Part shown: piece by piece, positions 8,669 through 15,569 of the stretch
Layout: the number at the start of each line of letters is the position of its first letter
How positions within the stretch are numbered: the first letter of the stretch is position 1
Origin: an uncultured Lachnospiraceae bacterium
GTDB lineage: Bacteria; Bacillota; Clostridia; Lachnospirales; Lachnospiraceae
Direction: 5' to 3'
Assembly: GCA_910588965.1 (NCBI GenBank)
Contig: CAJUSO010000027.1
Location: 27,901 to 44,060 of the forward strand
DNA: 16,160 nt
The notes under the pieces: model-generated
The model's database searches: none
The model's input: the letters and a program-made list of their open reading frames with translations, nothing else
Told to the model about the DNA's origin: nothing
Translations under genes and position numbers: made by a program

Positions 8669-10204
8669 ATGAAGACAACGACATTTGCAGCAATTTATAT
8701 AGGCTCCCATGAGGTGAGCCTGAAGGTATCGGAGATAACCGCTGCCCGCAAGATACGCCCGGTTGATTATGTACGCAGCAATATTGATCTGGGGCGGGAT
8801 GCGTACAGGAAGGGCATGATTGGCTATGAGCTGGTAGAGGAGCTCTGCCAGGTGCTGAAAGAATTCCACACCATTATGAATGGGTATAAGGTGGATGCTT
8901 ACAAGGCCTATGCGGGGAATACCCTCCGCAGCGTCAGCAATGAACTGTTCATCCTAGACCAGATCCGCCTGCGTACAAAGATAGACGTTACCGTGCTGAG
9001 CAATTCGGAGTACCGTTTTATGGAATACAAGGCTTTGGCCATGTCTTCAGAATTTGAGAAAATGATCCAGAAAGGGGCTGCTGTGGTGGATGTGGGGGGC
9101 GGCAGCATGCAGATTTCCCTGTTCCAGAAGGGAAAGGCAGTGACAACCCAGCATATTGAACTGGGCATTATGCGCATCCGGGAGAAAATCTTAAAGATTG
9201 AGAACCTGGTGTCCCATTATGAAACCCAGATACAGGAATTGGTGGATAAGGAGCTGGAGATTTTCAGGCGGATTTATCTGCGGGATGCGGAGATAAAATA
9301 TGTGGTTGTCCTGGGGGATTACATAAGTGAGATTGTGAAGAGTTTTTCCAAAAAGGAAGAGGACGGCACGATTGAGACGGAGCGATTCCTGAAGCTTCTG
9401 AAGAAATGGAGCAGGAAATCCCCAGAGGAGATTTCCGAGGAACTGAACCTGCCCAATGAGCACGACCCATTGATTGTGCCTTCCGTTGTGCTTTACAAGC
9501 GCCTGACAGAAGAACTGAATGCCAGCCATATTTGGGTGCCTGGGGTCAATATCAATGACGGCATAATCTGCGATTACGCGGAGCGGAGGCGGATGGTCGC
9601 CTTTGCCCACAATTTTGAAGAGGATATCCTAAACGCAGCCAAAAGCCTTGCAGAGCGTTACCAGGGGTATTCCAGCCACACGGAAGCAGTGCTGTCCATG
9701 TGCACGATTGTGTTTGACGCTATGAAGAAAATCCATGGGATGGGGAAGCGGGAACGCCTGCTCCTGCAGGTGGCGGCAGTCCTCCATGACTGTGGGCGGT
9801 ACATCAGCCTGGTGGACCAGGCGGAATGCTCTTATCAGATTGTGATGGCCTCAGAGATTATAGGCGTAAACCATCTGGAGCGTGAGATGGTGGGGAATAT
9901 TGTCCGGTTTACCTCAAAATCCTCCTTGTCCTATGGGGATGTGAGCGATAAGCTAGATCAGGCAAGTTATATGGTTGTGTCCAAGCTGACGGCTATCCTT
10001 AAGATTGCCAATGCCTTAGACCGGAGCCATAAGCAGAAATTCAAAGGGGTAAAGGCGGCGCTGCGGGAAAGGGAACTGGTGATTACCGTGGAGTCGGCAG
10101 AGAATATTGTATTGGAAAAGGGGCTGCTGCCGGCTTATGCACATTCCTTTGAGGAGGTATTCAGCGTGAAGCCTGCCATCCGGGAAAAGAAGGTTTTTTC
10201 ATAA
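8669..10204 (+). CDS. ppx: Ppx/GppA-family phosphatase with C-terminal HD domain (exopolyphosphatase-like)
   Basis: Predicted to remove terminal phosphate from polyphosphate, or from pppGpp in GppA-like members. With start ATG 8669 it has 511 residues. An actin/Hsp70-like fold spans about 1-300: EYRF with the probable catalytic Glu114, and VVDVGGGSMQIS (139-150) with Asp141. An HD domain spans about 335-460, with His373-Asp374 in LHDCGRY and a late Asp451 in NALDRS. AGAAAGGA (8655-8662) sits 6 nt before this ATG. A GTG at 8636 overlapping the upstream stop would add 11 residues and has no good ribosome binding site. Two positions differ from the E. coli pattern: Tyr10 where the first phosphate loop usually has Asp (AIDxGS), and Gln148 where E. 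coli Ppx has Glu. The Gln may be normal for clostridial members. ppk follows 47 bp later, which supports a polyphosphate role. Confidence 0.88.
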   Translation: MKTTTFAAIYIGSHEVSLKVSEITAARKIRPVDYVRSNIDLGRDAYRKGMIGYELVEELCQVLKEFHTIMNGYKVDAYKAYAGNTLRSVSNELFILDQIRLRTKIDVTVLSNSEYRFMEYKALAMSSEFEKMIQKGAAVVDVGGGSMQISLFQKGKAVTTQHIELGIMRIREKILKIENLVSHYETQIQELVDKELEIFRRIYLRDAEIKYVVVLGDYISEIVKSFSKKEEDGTIETERFLKLLKKWSRKSPEEISEELNLPNEHDPLIVPSVVLYKRLTEELNASHIWVPGVNINDGIICDYAERRRMVAFAHNFEEDILNAAKSLAERYQGYSSHTEAVLSMCTIVFDAMKKIHGMGKRERLLLQVAAVLHDCGRYISLVDQAECSYQIVMASEIIGVNHLEREMVGNIVRFTSKSSLSYGDVSDKLDQASYMVVSKLTAILKIANALDRSHKQKFKGVKAALRERELVITVESAENIVLEKGLLPAYAHSFEEVFSVKPAIREKKVFS

Positions 10205-10235
10205 CAGGATAGATGGGGGTAGGGGAAGTTGGAAA

Positions 10236-10244
10236 AGGAGGAGG
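10236..10244 (+). promoter_or_regulatory. ppk ribosome binding site
   Basis: AGGAGGAGG ends 7 nt before ATG 10252. This selects 10252 over an upstream in-frame ATG at 10213, whose 13 extra residues would be encoded across the ribosome binding site itself. Confidence 0.8.
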
Positions 10245-10251
10245 CCATAAC

Positions 10252-12408
10252 ATGGAAAAAGAGAAAGAGAAAGAAAAAGAGAAGGAAAAGGATTTCTTAA
10301 AGCCGGAATATTATGAGAACCGTGAGTTAAGCTGGCTGAAATTCAACCACAGGGTGCTGAATGAGGCACGGGATAAGAATATCCCCTTACTGGAGCGCCT
10401 GAAATTTGTCAGCATTACCTCTTCGAACCTGGATGAGTTTTTCATGGTGCGCGTGGCGTCCCTGAAGGATATGGTCCATGCAGGCTATAAGAAGAAGGAC
10501 ATTGCAGGCATGACGGCCAAGGAGCAGTTAGAAGCCATCAACAAGGATACCAGGGCGCTGGTGGAGATGCAGTATTCCACGTATAACCGCTCCTTGGCGC
10601 CATTGCTGCACAACCATGGGATACGGATTGTAGACGCCCATGAAGATTTGGACAGGGAGCAGGCAGAGTATGTGGACCGGTATTTTGAAGAGGCTGTTTA
10701 CCCGGTCCTTACGCCTATGGCGGTGGACGCTTCCCGGCCCTTCCCGTTAATCCGCAATAAATCCCTGAATATTGCAGCGCTTCTGACCAAGAAAGAGGAC
10801 AAAAAGGGGGAGCTTGAGTTTGCGACGGTACAGGTGCCCTCCGTGCTGCCTAGGATTGTGCAGATACCTTCCGCAGGGGAAGGGAGCCAGACCTATATCC
10901 TGCTGGAGCAGATGATAGAACGCAATATCCACCGCCTGTTTTTGAATTATGATGTGGTATGCGCCTATCCCTACCGCATTATGAGGAATGCGGATTTAAG
11001 CATTGATGAGGACGAGGCGGAAGACCTGCTGCAGGAAATCCAGAAGCAGCTAAAGAAAAGGCAATGGGGCGAGGTTATCCGCCTGGAAGTGGAAGAAAAG
11101 GTAGATAAGCGGCTGCTGAAGATCCTCCAGGATGAGCTGCACATTGCCCCTGAGGATATTTTTAAGATTAATGGGCCCATAGACCTTACCTTTTTAATGA
11201 AGATGTATGGCATAGAGGGCGGCGCCAGCCTGCGCTATCCGGCCCATAAGCCCCAGAGGGTGCCCCAGATTGTGCCAGGGGAGGATATTTTTGAGGTTAT
11301 CCGCAAGGGCGATATCTTGCTGCACCATCCTTACCAGACCTTTGACCCGGTGGTGGATTTTATCCGCCAGGCAGCTAAGGATCCGGATGTCCTGGCTATC
11401 AAGCAGACCCTATACAGGGTCAGCGGCAATTCCCCGATTATTGCATCCCTGGCGCAGGCGGCGGAAAATGGCAAGCAAGTGTCTGTTTTGGTGGAATTGA
11501 AGGCGCGTTTTGACGAGGAGAATAATATTGTATGGGCGAAGAAGCTGGAGAAGGCAGGCTGCCATGTGATTTATGGCTTGGTAGGGCTTAAGACCCACAG
11601 CAAGATTGCCCTGGTGGTGCGCAAGGAGGAGGACGGCATCCGCCGTTATGTGCATCTTGGGACGGGGAATTACAATGATTCCACGGCGAAGCTCTATACG
11701 GATTTGGGCATGTTTACATGTTCTGAGGCAATCGGGGAGGATGCCACGGCCGTCTTTAACATGCTGTCAGGCTATTCGGAGCCCCTTTCCTGGAACAAGC
11801 TAGTGGTGGCGCCCATATGGCTGCGAAAGCGTTTCCTAAAGCTGATTAAGCGGGAGACCAAGCATGCGAACGCAGGCAGGGAAGCATTTATCAAGGCAAA
11901 GATGAATTCCCTCTGCGACCGGGACATCATTGCCGCATTATATGAAGCGTCTGCAGCAGGCGTACAGATAGAGTTGGTTATCCGCGGGATTTGCTGCCTG
12001 AAAGTAGGGGTCCCGGGGATTAGCGAGAATATCCGGGTGCATTCCATTGTAGGGAATTTCCTGGAGCACAGCCGTATTTTTTGGTTCCACAACGATGGAC
12101 AGGAAGAGATGTATATGGGCAGCGCGGATTGGATGCCTAGGAATCTGGACCGCCGGGTGGAAATTATTTTCCCGGTAGAGAACGAGGGCTTAATGGCCCA
12201 GGTAAGGCATATTATGGAAACACAGCTGGCCGACAATACAAAAGCCCATATCCTGCAGCCAGACGGGCAGTATGAGAAAATAGACAAACGTGGGAAGAAA
12301 TTAGTCAATTCCCAGCAGCAGTTCTGTAAGGAAGCGGAAAAAGCGGTCCCCAGGAAGATTAACGCCTACCAGGAGCGCGTTTTTATCCCGGCAGAGCCAA
12401 TGGAGTAA
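10252..12408 (+). CDS. ppk: Polyphosphate kinase 1
   Basis: Reversibly transfers the gamma phosphate of ATP onto a growing inorganic polyphosphate chain through a phosphohistidine intermediate. It has 718 residues, close to the usual PPK1 length. The N-domain shows ENRELSWLKFNHRVL and SNLDEFFMVR. The two conserved histidines are His449 in LKTHSK and His606 in FLEHSRI. Their spacing of 157 equals that between His435 and His592 of E. coli PPK, and His449 corresponds to the phosphorylated one. HLGTGNYND (near 471) and the C-terminal MGSADWMPRNLDRRVE are also diagnostic. The N-terminus is odd: Met is followed by six Glu-Lys pairs encoded by a purine-only tract. Lying directly after the Ppx-like gene, it forms a synthesis/degradation pair. 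Confidence 0.97.
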   Translation: MEKEKEKEKEKEKDFLKPEYYENRELSWLKFNHRVLNEARDKNIPLLERLKFVSITSSNLDEFFMVRVASLKDMVHAGYKKKDIAGMTAKEQLEAINKDTRALVEMQYSTYNRSLAPLLHNHGIRIVDAHEDLDREQAEYVDRYFEEAVYPVLTPMAVDASRPFPLIRNKSLNIAALLTKKEDKKGELEFATVQVPSVLPRIVQIPSAGEGSQTYILLEQMIERNIHRLFLNYDVVCAYPYRIMRNADLSIDEDEAEDLLQEIQKQLKKRQWGEVIRLEVEEKVDKRLLKILQDELHIAPEDIFKINGPIDLTFLMKMYGIEGGASLRYPAHKPQRVPQIVPGEDIFEVIRKGDILLHHPYQTFDPVVDFIRQAAKDPDVLAIKQTLYRVSGNSPIIASLAQAAENGKQVSVLVELKARFDEENNIVWAKKLEKAGCHVIYGLVGLKTHSKIALVVRKEEDGIRRYVHLGTGNYNDSTAKLYTDLGMFTCSEAIGEDATAVFNMLSGYSEPLSWNKLVVAPIWLRKRFLKLIKRETKHANAGREAFIKAKMNSLCDRDIIAALYEASAAGVQIELVIRGICCLKVGVPGISENIRVHSIVGNFLEHSRIFWFHNDGQEEMYMGSADWMPRNLDRRVEIIFPVENEGLMAQVRHIMETQLADNTKAHILQPDGQYEKIDKRGKKLVNSQQQFCKEAEKAVPRKINAYQERVFIPAEPME

Positions 12409-12437
12409 CGGAGGATGGAAGAAGGTATAGGGAAAGG

Positions 12438-13274
12438 ATGCAAAGAGGTATGAACAGTAAAATTTTATTTACGGATATTGACGATACATTGCTGAACAAG
12501 GATAAGAGCGTATCAGAGGAAAACAGGGACGCCATCCGGCGCCTGTTGGGGCAGGGGCACTATTTTGTGCTTATGACAGGCCGCCCCATTGCCACTGGCA
12601 GGATAGTCATCCGGGAATTGGGGCTGACAGAGCCAGGATGCTATATGGCAGCTTATAATGGGGGCGTTATTTATGACTGCGCTGCCGGCAGGATCCTGTC
12701 AGAACGCACGCTGCCCATGGAGGTCACCAAGGAGCTGATTGATGAGGCGCACAAGGAGGGCATTTATGTGCAGACCTACCAGCGTGATACGATTATAACG
12801 GAAGAGGATGGGAAGGAACTGGAATTTTACCTTTCCAATGCCGTCATGCGCTACCAGGTTGTGGATGACCTCTACGCCAGCCTGGATAAAGAACCGAACA
12901 AAGTAATCCTTATTAATATAGAAGGTACAGGGAAATTACAGCGTTTCCGCGAGGAGCATGCATACCTGGAGGAGCGGAGCAATTCCTTTTTCTCCCATGA
13001 TGAATTCCTGGAATACTGCCCCAAGGGCATCAACAAAGGCAGCGGCATAAAATATATCAGCAGCTTTTTGGGCATCCCTATGGAGCATACGGTTGCCGTA
13101 GGGGACGAGCGCAACGATATCTCTATGGTGAGCGCCGCCCATGTGGGCGTTGCGGTAAAAAATGCCCATACAGAACTGAAAAAAATAGCAGATTATGTAA
13201 CGGAACGTGACAACGAGCATGGAGCCATTGCCGAAGTCATTGAGAAATTCATCCTATCGCCTTCCGAAGGCTGA
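12438..13274 (+). CDS. Cof-type HAD-superfamily phosphatase
   Basis: A small-molecule phosphatase of the HAD class with a C2B cap, acting in the cytoplasm on sugar phosphates, nucleotides or flavin-type phosphates; the substrate cannot be read from sequence. Counting from ATG 12438 (278 residues), the motifs are DIDDT with nucleophile Asp13 and acid/base Asp15, Thr47 in MTGRP, Lys200 in INKGSG and GDERND (222-227). The cap lies between roughly residues 85 and 190. A second ATG at 12450 would give MNSKILFTDIDDT, equally typical of the family, and neither ATG has an ideally spaced ribosome binding site, so the start is uncertain by 4 residues. It is 29 bp after ppk and may be cotranscribed. Confidence 0.92.
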   Translation: MQRGMNSKILFTDIDDTLLNKDKSVSEENRDAIRRLLGQGHYFVLMTGRPIATGRIVIRELGLTEPGCYMAAYNGGVIYDCAAGRILSERTLPMEVTKELIDEAHKEGIYVQTYQRDTIITEEDGKELEFYLSNAVMRYQVVDDLYASLDKEPNKVILINIEGTGKLQRFREEHAYLEERSNSFFSHDEFLEYCPKGINKGSGIKYISSFLGIPMEHTVAVGDERNDISMVSAAHVGVAVKNAHTELKKIADYVTERDNEHGAIAEVIEKFILSPSEG

Positions 13275-13350
13275 GGCGCCCTATCCCCTGGCTTGCAGCT
13301 GGCGGGTAGGCACGGATTAGGAAGGCTTTTGCAAAGAGCGGGTGTAAGAG

Positions 13351-13379
13351 GTACAGGCAGGGGATTATCCTGCCTGTAC
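13351..13379. terminator. Perfect 11-bp inverted repeat between convergent genes
   Basis: GTACAGGCAGG (13351-13361) and CCTGCCTGTAC (13369-13379) are perfect complements around a 7-nt loop. The loop contains the stop codon of the minus-strand PHP gene (TAA, 13365-13367). It sits between the ends of two convergent genes, as a bidirectional terminator would, but neither side has a proper T-tract, so termination strength is doubtful. Confidence 0.55.
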
Positions 13380-14219
13380 GTGCGTCCGATGCCATTCCTT
13401 TATGCCCTCCAGCACACAATCGGGGACATGGAGCCCCCCGCGGCCTGTCCCCAGCTGGATGTGGGGCTTCCTTGCCCCGTGGAAATCCGAGCCTCCGCTT
13501 ACCAAAAGCCCCATTTCTTCTGCCAGCCCAAGCAGCTTTTTCTCATCTTCCGGCTCATTCATGGAATAAATAGCCTCAATCCCAGCAAGCCCTGCTTCCT
13601 TCAGCTTCCCGATAAGGCTGCGCAGCTTTCCATCTGCCATCGGGCATAGGACTGGGTGTGCGAGGACAGGGACGCCGTTTCCCAGCCGTACCAGCCCAAT
13701 GGCATCGAAGGGAGACAGCTTCTCCTGGGGGACATAGCAGCGGCAGCCTGGCTCCAGATATTCCTTGAAAGCCCTGTCCGGGTTCCCTGCCATCCCATGT
13801 TCTGCCATATACTGTGAAAAATGCCCTCTGGTAATCATGGCGCCAGGATATTCCCTTTCTAAATCCTCTACGGTAATATCAAAGCCTTCTTTCTGCAAAA
13901 GTTTTGCCATTTTACGGTTCCGCCTGTCCCTCCCGTCGGCAAATCCCATTAATTTCTTCAGGAAGGCCGCATTATCTTGCTCTATATAATACCCAAGGAT
14001 GTGTATTTCGGCTCCTTCATAGCTTGTCGAGAGCTCCACGCCGGGCACGACCTCCAGGCCGGTACGCGCCCCCTCCTCCTGTGCCTCCCGAAAGCCGGTT
14101 AGCGTATTGTGGTCTGTCAGTGCAATGGCCTTAAGGCCAGCCTCCTTTGCCAGCTGTACCAGTTCCGTTGGCGTCAATGTCCCGTCAGACCGGGTCGAAT
14201 GGGTATGCAAATCAACCAT
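13365..14219 (-). CDS. PHP-domain phosphoesterase (RNase AM / nucleoside bisphosphate phosphatase type)
   Basis: A metal-dependent phosphoesterase of 284 residues. The PHP metal ligands are all visible: HTHS (5-8), DHN (36-38), Glu62 in PGVELS, His133 in RGHF, His188 in LAHP, and SDFHG (244-248). The middle insertion and overall length fit the YciV/TrpH group, whose E. coli member is RNase AM and removes 5' nucleotides or acts on 3',5'-nucleoside bisphosphates. Assigning that activity here is inference. An AAAGGAG (minus strand, 14227-14233) sits 7 nt before ATG 14219, immediately giving MVDLHTHS. A longer frame reaching back to 14372 would run through the promoter region and is not credible. 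The gene is transcribed alone, convergent with the HAD gene and divergent from infC. Confidence 0.93.
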   Translation of the reverse strand: MVDLHTHSTRSDGTLTPTELVQLAKEAGLKAIALTDHNTLTGFREAQEEGARTGLEVVPGVELSTSYEGAEIHILGYYIEQDNAAFLKKLMGFADGRDRRNRKMAKLLQKEGFDITVEDLEREYPGAMITRGHFSQYMAEHGMAGNPDRAFKEYLEPGCRCYVPQEKLSPFDAIGLVRLGNGVPVLAHPVLCPMADGKLRSLIGKLKEAGLAGIEAIYSMNEPEDEKKLLGLAEEMGLLVSGGSDFHGARKPHIQLGTGRGGLHVPDCVLEGIKEWHRTHVQAG

Positions 14220-14258
14220 ATTACTGCTCCTTTCCACGCATGATATTGCTTCCTGCCT

Positions 14259-14286
14259 ATTATACCACGTTCCCCAGATTTTTCTA
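14259..14286 (-). promoter_or_regulatory. Promoter for the PHP-domain gene
   Basis: Read on the minus strand: TAGAAA (14281-14286), 16 bp, then TATAAT (14259-14264) preceded by TGG, an extended -10. It lies about 40 bp before the PHP start codon. Confidence 0.7.
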
Positions 14287-14304
14287 CTTTTTCTTTTATT
14301 CCCC

Positions 14305-14333
14305 TTGACGCCCCCTGAAAAGTATGCTAAAAT
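14305..14333 (+). promoter_or_regulatory. Promoter of the infC-rpmI-rplT operon
   Basis: TTGACG (14305-14310), a 17-bp spacer and TAAAAT (14328-14333), with TGC just before the -10 (extended -10). Transcription should begin near 14340, giving a leader of about 240 nt before infC. Confidence 0.8.
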
Positions 14334-14339
14334 ACCAAC

Positions 14340-14512
14340 GTCATAAGAACAAAGCAGAGTATCCACTCTCACCTTAGCACGATGGCGTGACTAATGGTTT
14401 TAATAAGAAGGAATACAGCGTACCCGCCCATATGCTCCATGGGAGCGGTTTCTGTATGCTTGGATATTAAGTGGATAGCCTGCCTGTCCACTTTTTTTAT
14501 GTTATATCCAAG
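14340..14512 (+). ncRNA. Structured leader of infC-rpmI-rplT, probable L20-responsive attenuator
   Basis: Firmicutes commonly control this operon by L20 binding to the leader. Visible elements are: a bulged stem ACC-TTAG-CAC with GTG-A-CTAA-T-GGT (14371-14398); a stem ATACAG (14413-14418) with CTGTAT (14452-14457) enclosing GCTCC/GGAGC (14434-14446); and the terminator at 14469-14498. The segment TATCCACT (14360-14367) is complementary to AGTGGATA (14470-14477) in the terminator's left arm, so a long-range pairing competes with the terminator. CTTGGATAT (14459-14467) also pairs perfectly with ATATCCAAG (14504-14512). The L20 assignment rests on operon context and architecture. The primary sequence was not matched to an Rfam model. 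Confidence 0.78.
14469..14498 (+). terminator. Intrinsic terminator of the infC leader
   Basis: A 10-bp stem (14469-14478 with 14484-14493, one G-U pair) closes a 5-nt loop and runs into a T-tract ending at 14498. It lies about 80 bp before infC, so it must act as an attenuator. Read-through is required for operon expression. Confidence 0.85.
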
Positions 14513-14577
14513 ATGTTTGACTGCATTATGCAATAAGCCCGTTGGATTGTTAAATTAATTTTTGGAGGTGCAAAGCC

Positions 14578-15084
14578 ATTAGTGAGTTAATGATTAATGA
14601 ACAAATCAAAGATAAAGAAGTCCGCCTGATTGGCGTAACAGGGGAGCAGCTTGGCGTCATGCCATTGAGGGAGGCCATGAAGCGCGCCCAGGAGGCAGAG
14701 CTTGACTTGGTGAAGATTGCCCCGACGGCAAAGCCGCCCGTATGTAAGATTATTGATTACGGCAAATACAAGTATGAGCTCGTAAGGAAAGAAAAAGAAG
14801 CAAAGAAAAAGCAGAAAACAGTGGAGATTAAGGAAATCCGTCTCTCACCGAACATTGATACCAATGATTTGAACACAAAAATTAATGCGGCACAGAAGTT
14901 TATTTCCAAGGGCAATAAAGTGAAGATCACTTTGCGTTTCCGTGGCAGGGAAATGGCGCATATGCAGAAGAGCAGGCACGTATTAGATGATTTTGCAGCA
15001 AAGCTGGCTGATATTGCCACCGTAGAGAAAATGCCAAAGTTAGAAGGCCGCAGCATCAGCATGGTGCTGACGGAGAAGAAATAA
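14578..15084 (+). CDS. infC: Translation initiation factor IF-3, with probable ATT start codon
   Basis: Binds the 30S subunit, prevents premature 50S joining and checks the start codon and initiator tRNA. The first ATG in frame is 14590, but it lies 19 nt from the only good ribosome binding site (GGAGGTG, 14564-14570). ATT at 14578 lies 7 nt from that site and extends the protein to (M)SELMINEQIKDKEVRLI, matching the extra N-terminal residues of B. subtilis IF3. The product is then 168 residues. IF3-N shows GEQLGVM and LDLVKIAPTAKPPVCKIIDYGKY; a basic linker follows, then IF3-C with EIRLSPNIDTND, RFRGREMAH and KLEGRSISMVL. An AUU start permits autoregulation, since IF3 discriminates against non-canonical starts. 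It is first gene of the operon, 24 bp before rpmI. Confidence 0.95.
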   Translation: MSELMINEQIKDKEVRLIGVTGEQLGVMPLREAMKRAQEAELDLVKIAPTAKPPVCKIIDYGKYKYELVRKEKEAKKKQKTVEIKEIRLSPNIDTNDLNTKINAAQKFISKGNKVKITLRFRGREMAHMQKSRHVLDDFAAKLADIATVEKMPKLEGRSISMVLTEKK

Positions 15085-15093
15085 TAGGATGTT

Positions 15094-15100
15094 AAGGAGG
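15094..15100 (+). promoter_or_regulatory. rpmI ribosome binding site
   Basis: A full AAGGAGG lies 8 nt before the rpmI ATG, as expected for a highly translated ribosomal protein. Confidence 0.8.
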
Positions 15101-15108
15101 AACTGGAA

Positions 15109-15306
15109 ATGCCTAAAATGAAGACAAAAAGAGCAGCAGCAAAGCGTTTCAAGAAAACCGGTACTGGGAAGTTAAAGAGGAATAAAGCTTATAAGAGCCA
15201 TATCCTGACCAAGAAGAGCGCAAAGAGGAAGAGGAACCTGAGGAAACCGGCAATCACAGATGCAACCAATGTTAAGAATATGAAGAAGGTATTGCCGTAT
15301 TTATAA
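15109..15306 (+). CDS. rpmI: 50S ribosomal protein L35
   Basis: A 65-residue, very basic 50S protein. It begins MPKMKTKRAAAKRFKKTGTG, and SHILTKKSAKRKRNLRK follows, both hallmarks of bL35; the length is standard. It lies between infC and rplT in the conserved order. What differs is the gap to rplT, 263 bp here. Confidence 0.98.
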   Translation: MPKMKTKRAAAKRFKKTGTGKLKRNKAYKSHILTKKSAKRKRNLRKPAITDATNVKNMKKVLPYL

Positions 15307-15314
15307 AAATGGCA

Positions 15315-15378
15315 GGGGGATTTCCCCCAAGGCATACCGTGGCGTCCCCCTAGGGGGACGATAGGGGGCTGCCCCCTA
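15315..15378. repeat. Cluster of GC-rich palindromes in the rpmI-rplT spacer
   Basis: Three adjacent inverted repeats: GGGGGA/TCCCCC (15315-15328), the perfect 18-bp palindrome CGTCCCCCTAGGGGGACG (15343-15360), and TAGGGGGC/GCCCCCTA (15362-15378). They share C5 and G5 runs, so many alternative pairings are possible. No T-tract follows. They could act as RNA stabilisers or pause sites, or be REP-like sequence. Confidence 0.75.
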
Positions 15379-15390
15379 GGGCATACCGTT

Positions 15391-15569
15391 ATGCCCCTGG
15401 CAGTGGGGAATTGGAACTGCTAGGCGTGCCGTTATGTCCGGAAAGCAGGGCAATAAGAAGGAAATACCCTCAGGGCTGCCCAAATGCCTGGAAAGCAGGG
15501 CGGTAAGGAGGAAATACCTAGGGTATACCAAAATGTCTGAAAAGCAGGACAATAAGGAGGAAAAAAATC
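15391..15569 (+). repeat. Tandem degenerate ~50-bp repeats carrying copies of the rplT ribosome-binding region
   Basis: Units start with ATG-like points at 15434, 15484 and 15533 (50 and 49 bp apart), each reading ATGyCTGrAAAGCAGGrC, with one decayed unit from 15391. Shine-Dalgarno-like strings lie at 15455 (AAGAAGG), 15505 (AAGGAGG) and 15554 (AAGGAGG). Only the last is correctly placed for rplT (9 nt before ATG 15570). The units are joined by variants of CTAGGGnATACC. Because the period is not a multiple of three, the array is not a coding repeat. Confidence 0.75.

Noticed and set aside
13293..13649. 118-residue plus-strand open frame
   Set aside because: It is antisense to the conserved PHP-domain gene and has no ribosome binding site or family features.
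14220..14372. N-terminal extension of the PHP protein
   Set aside because: It crosses the predicted promoter and the ribosome binding site, and the HTHS metal motif starts right after ATG 14219 as usual.
15353..15381. Possible G-quadruplex from the G5 runs
   Set aside because: The matching C5 runs lie beside each G run, so hairpins should win, and only three long G runs are present plus one GGG.
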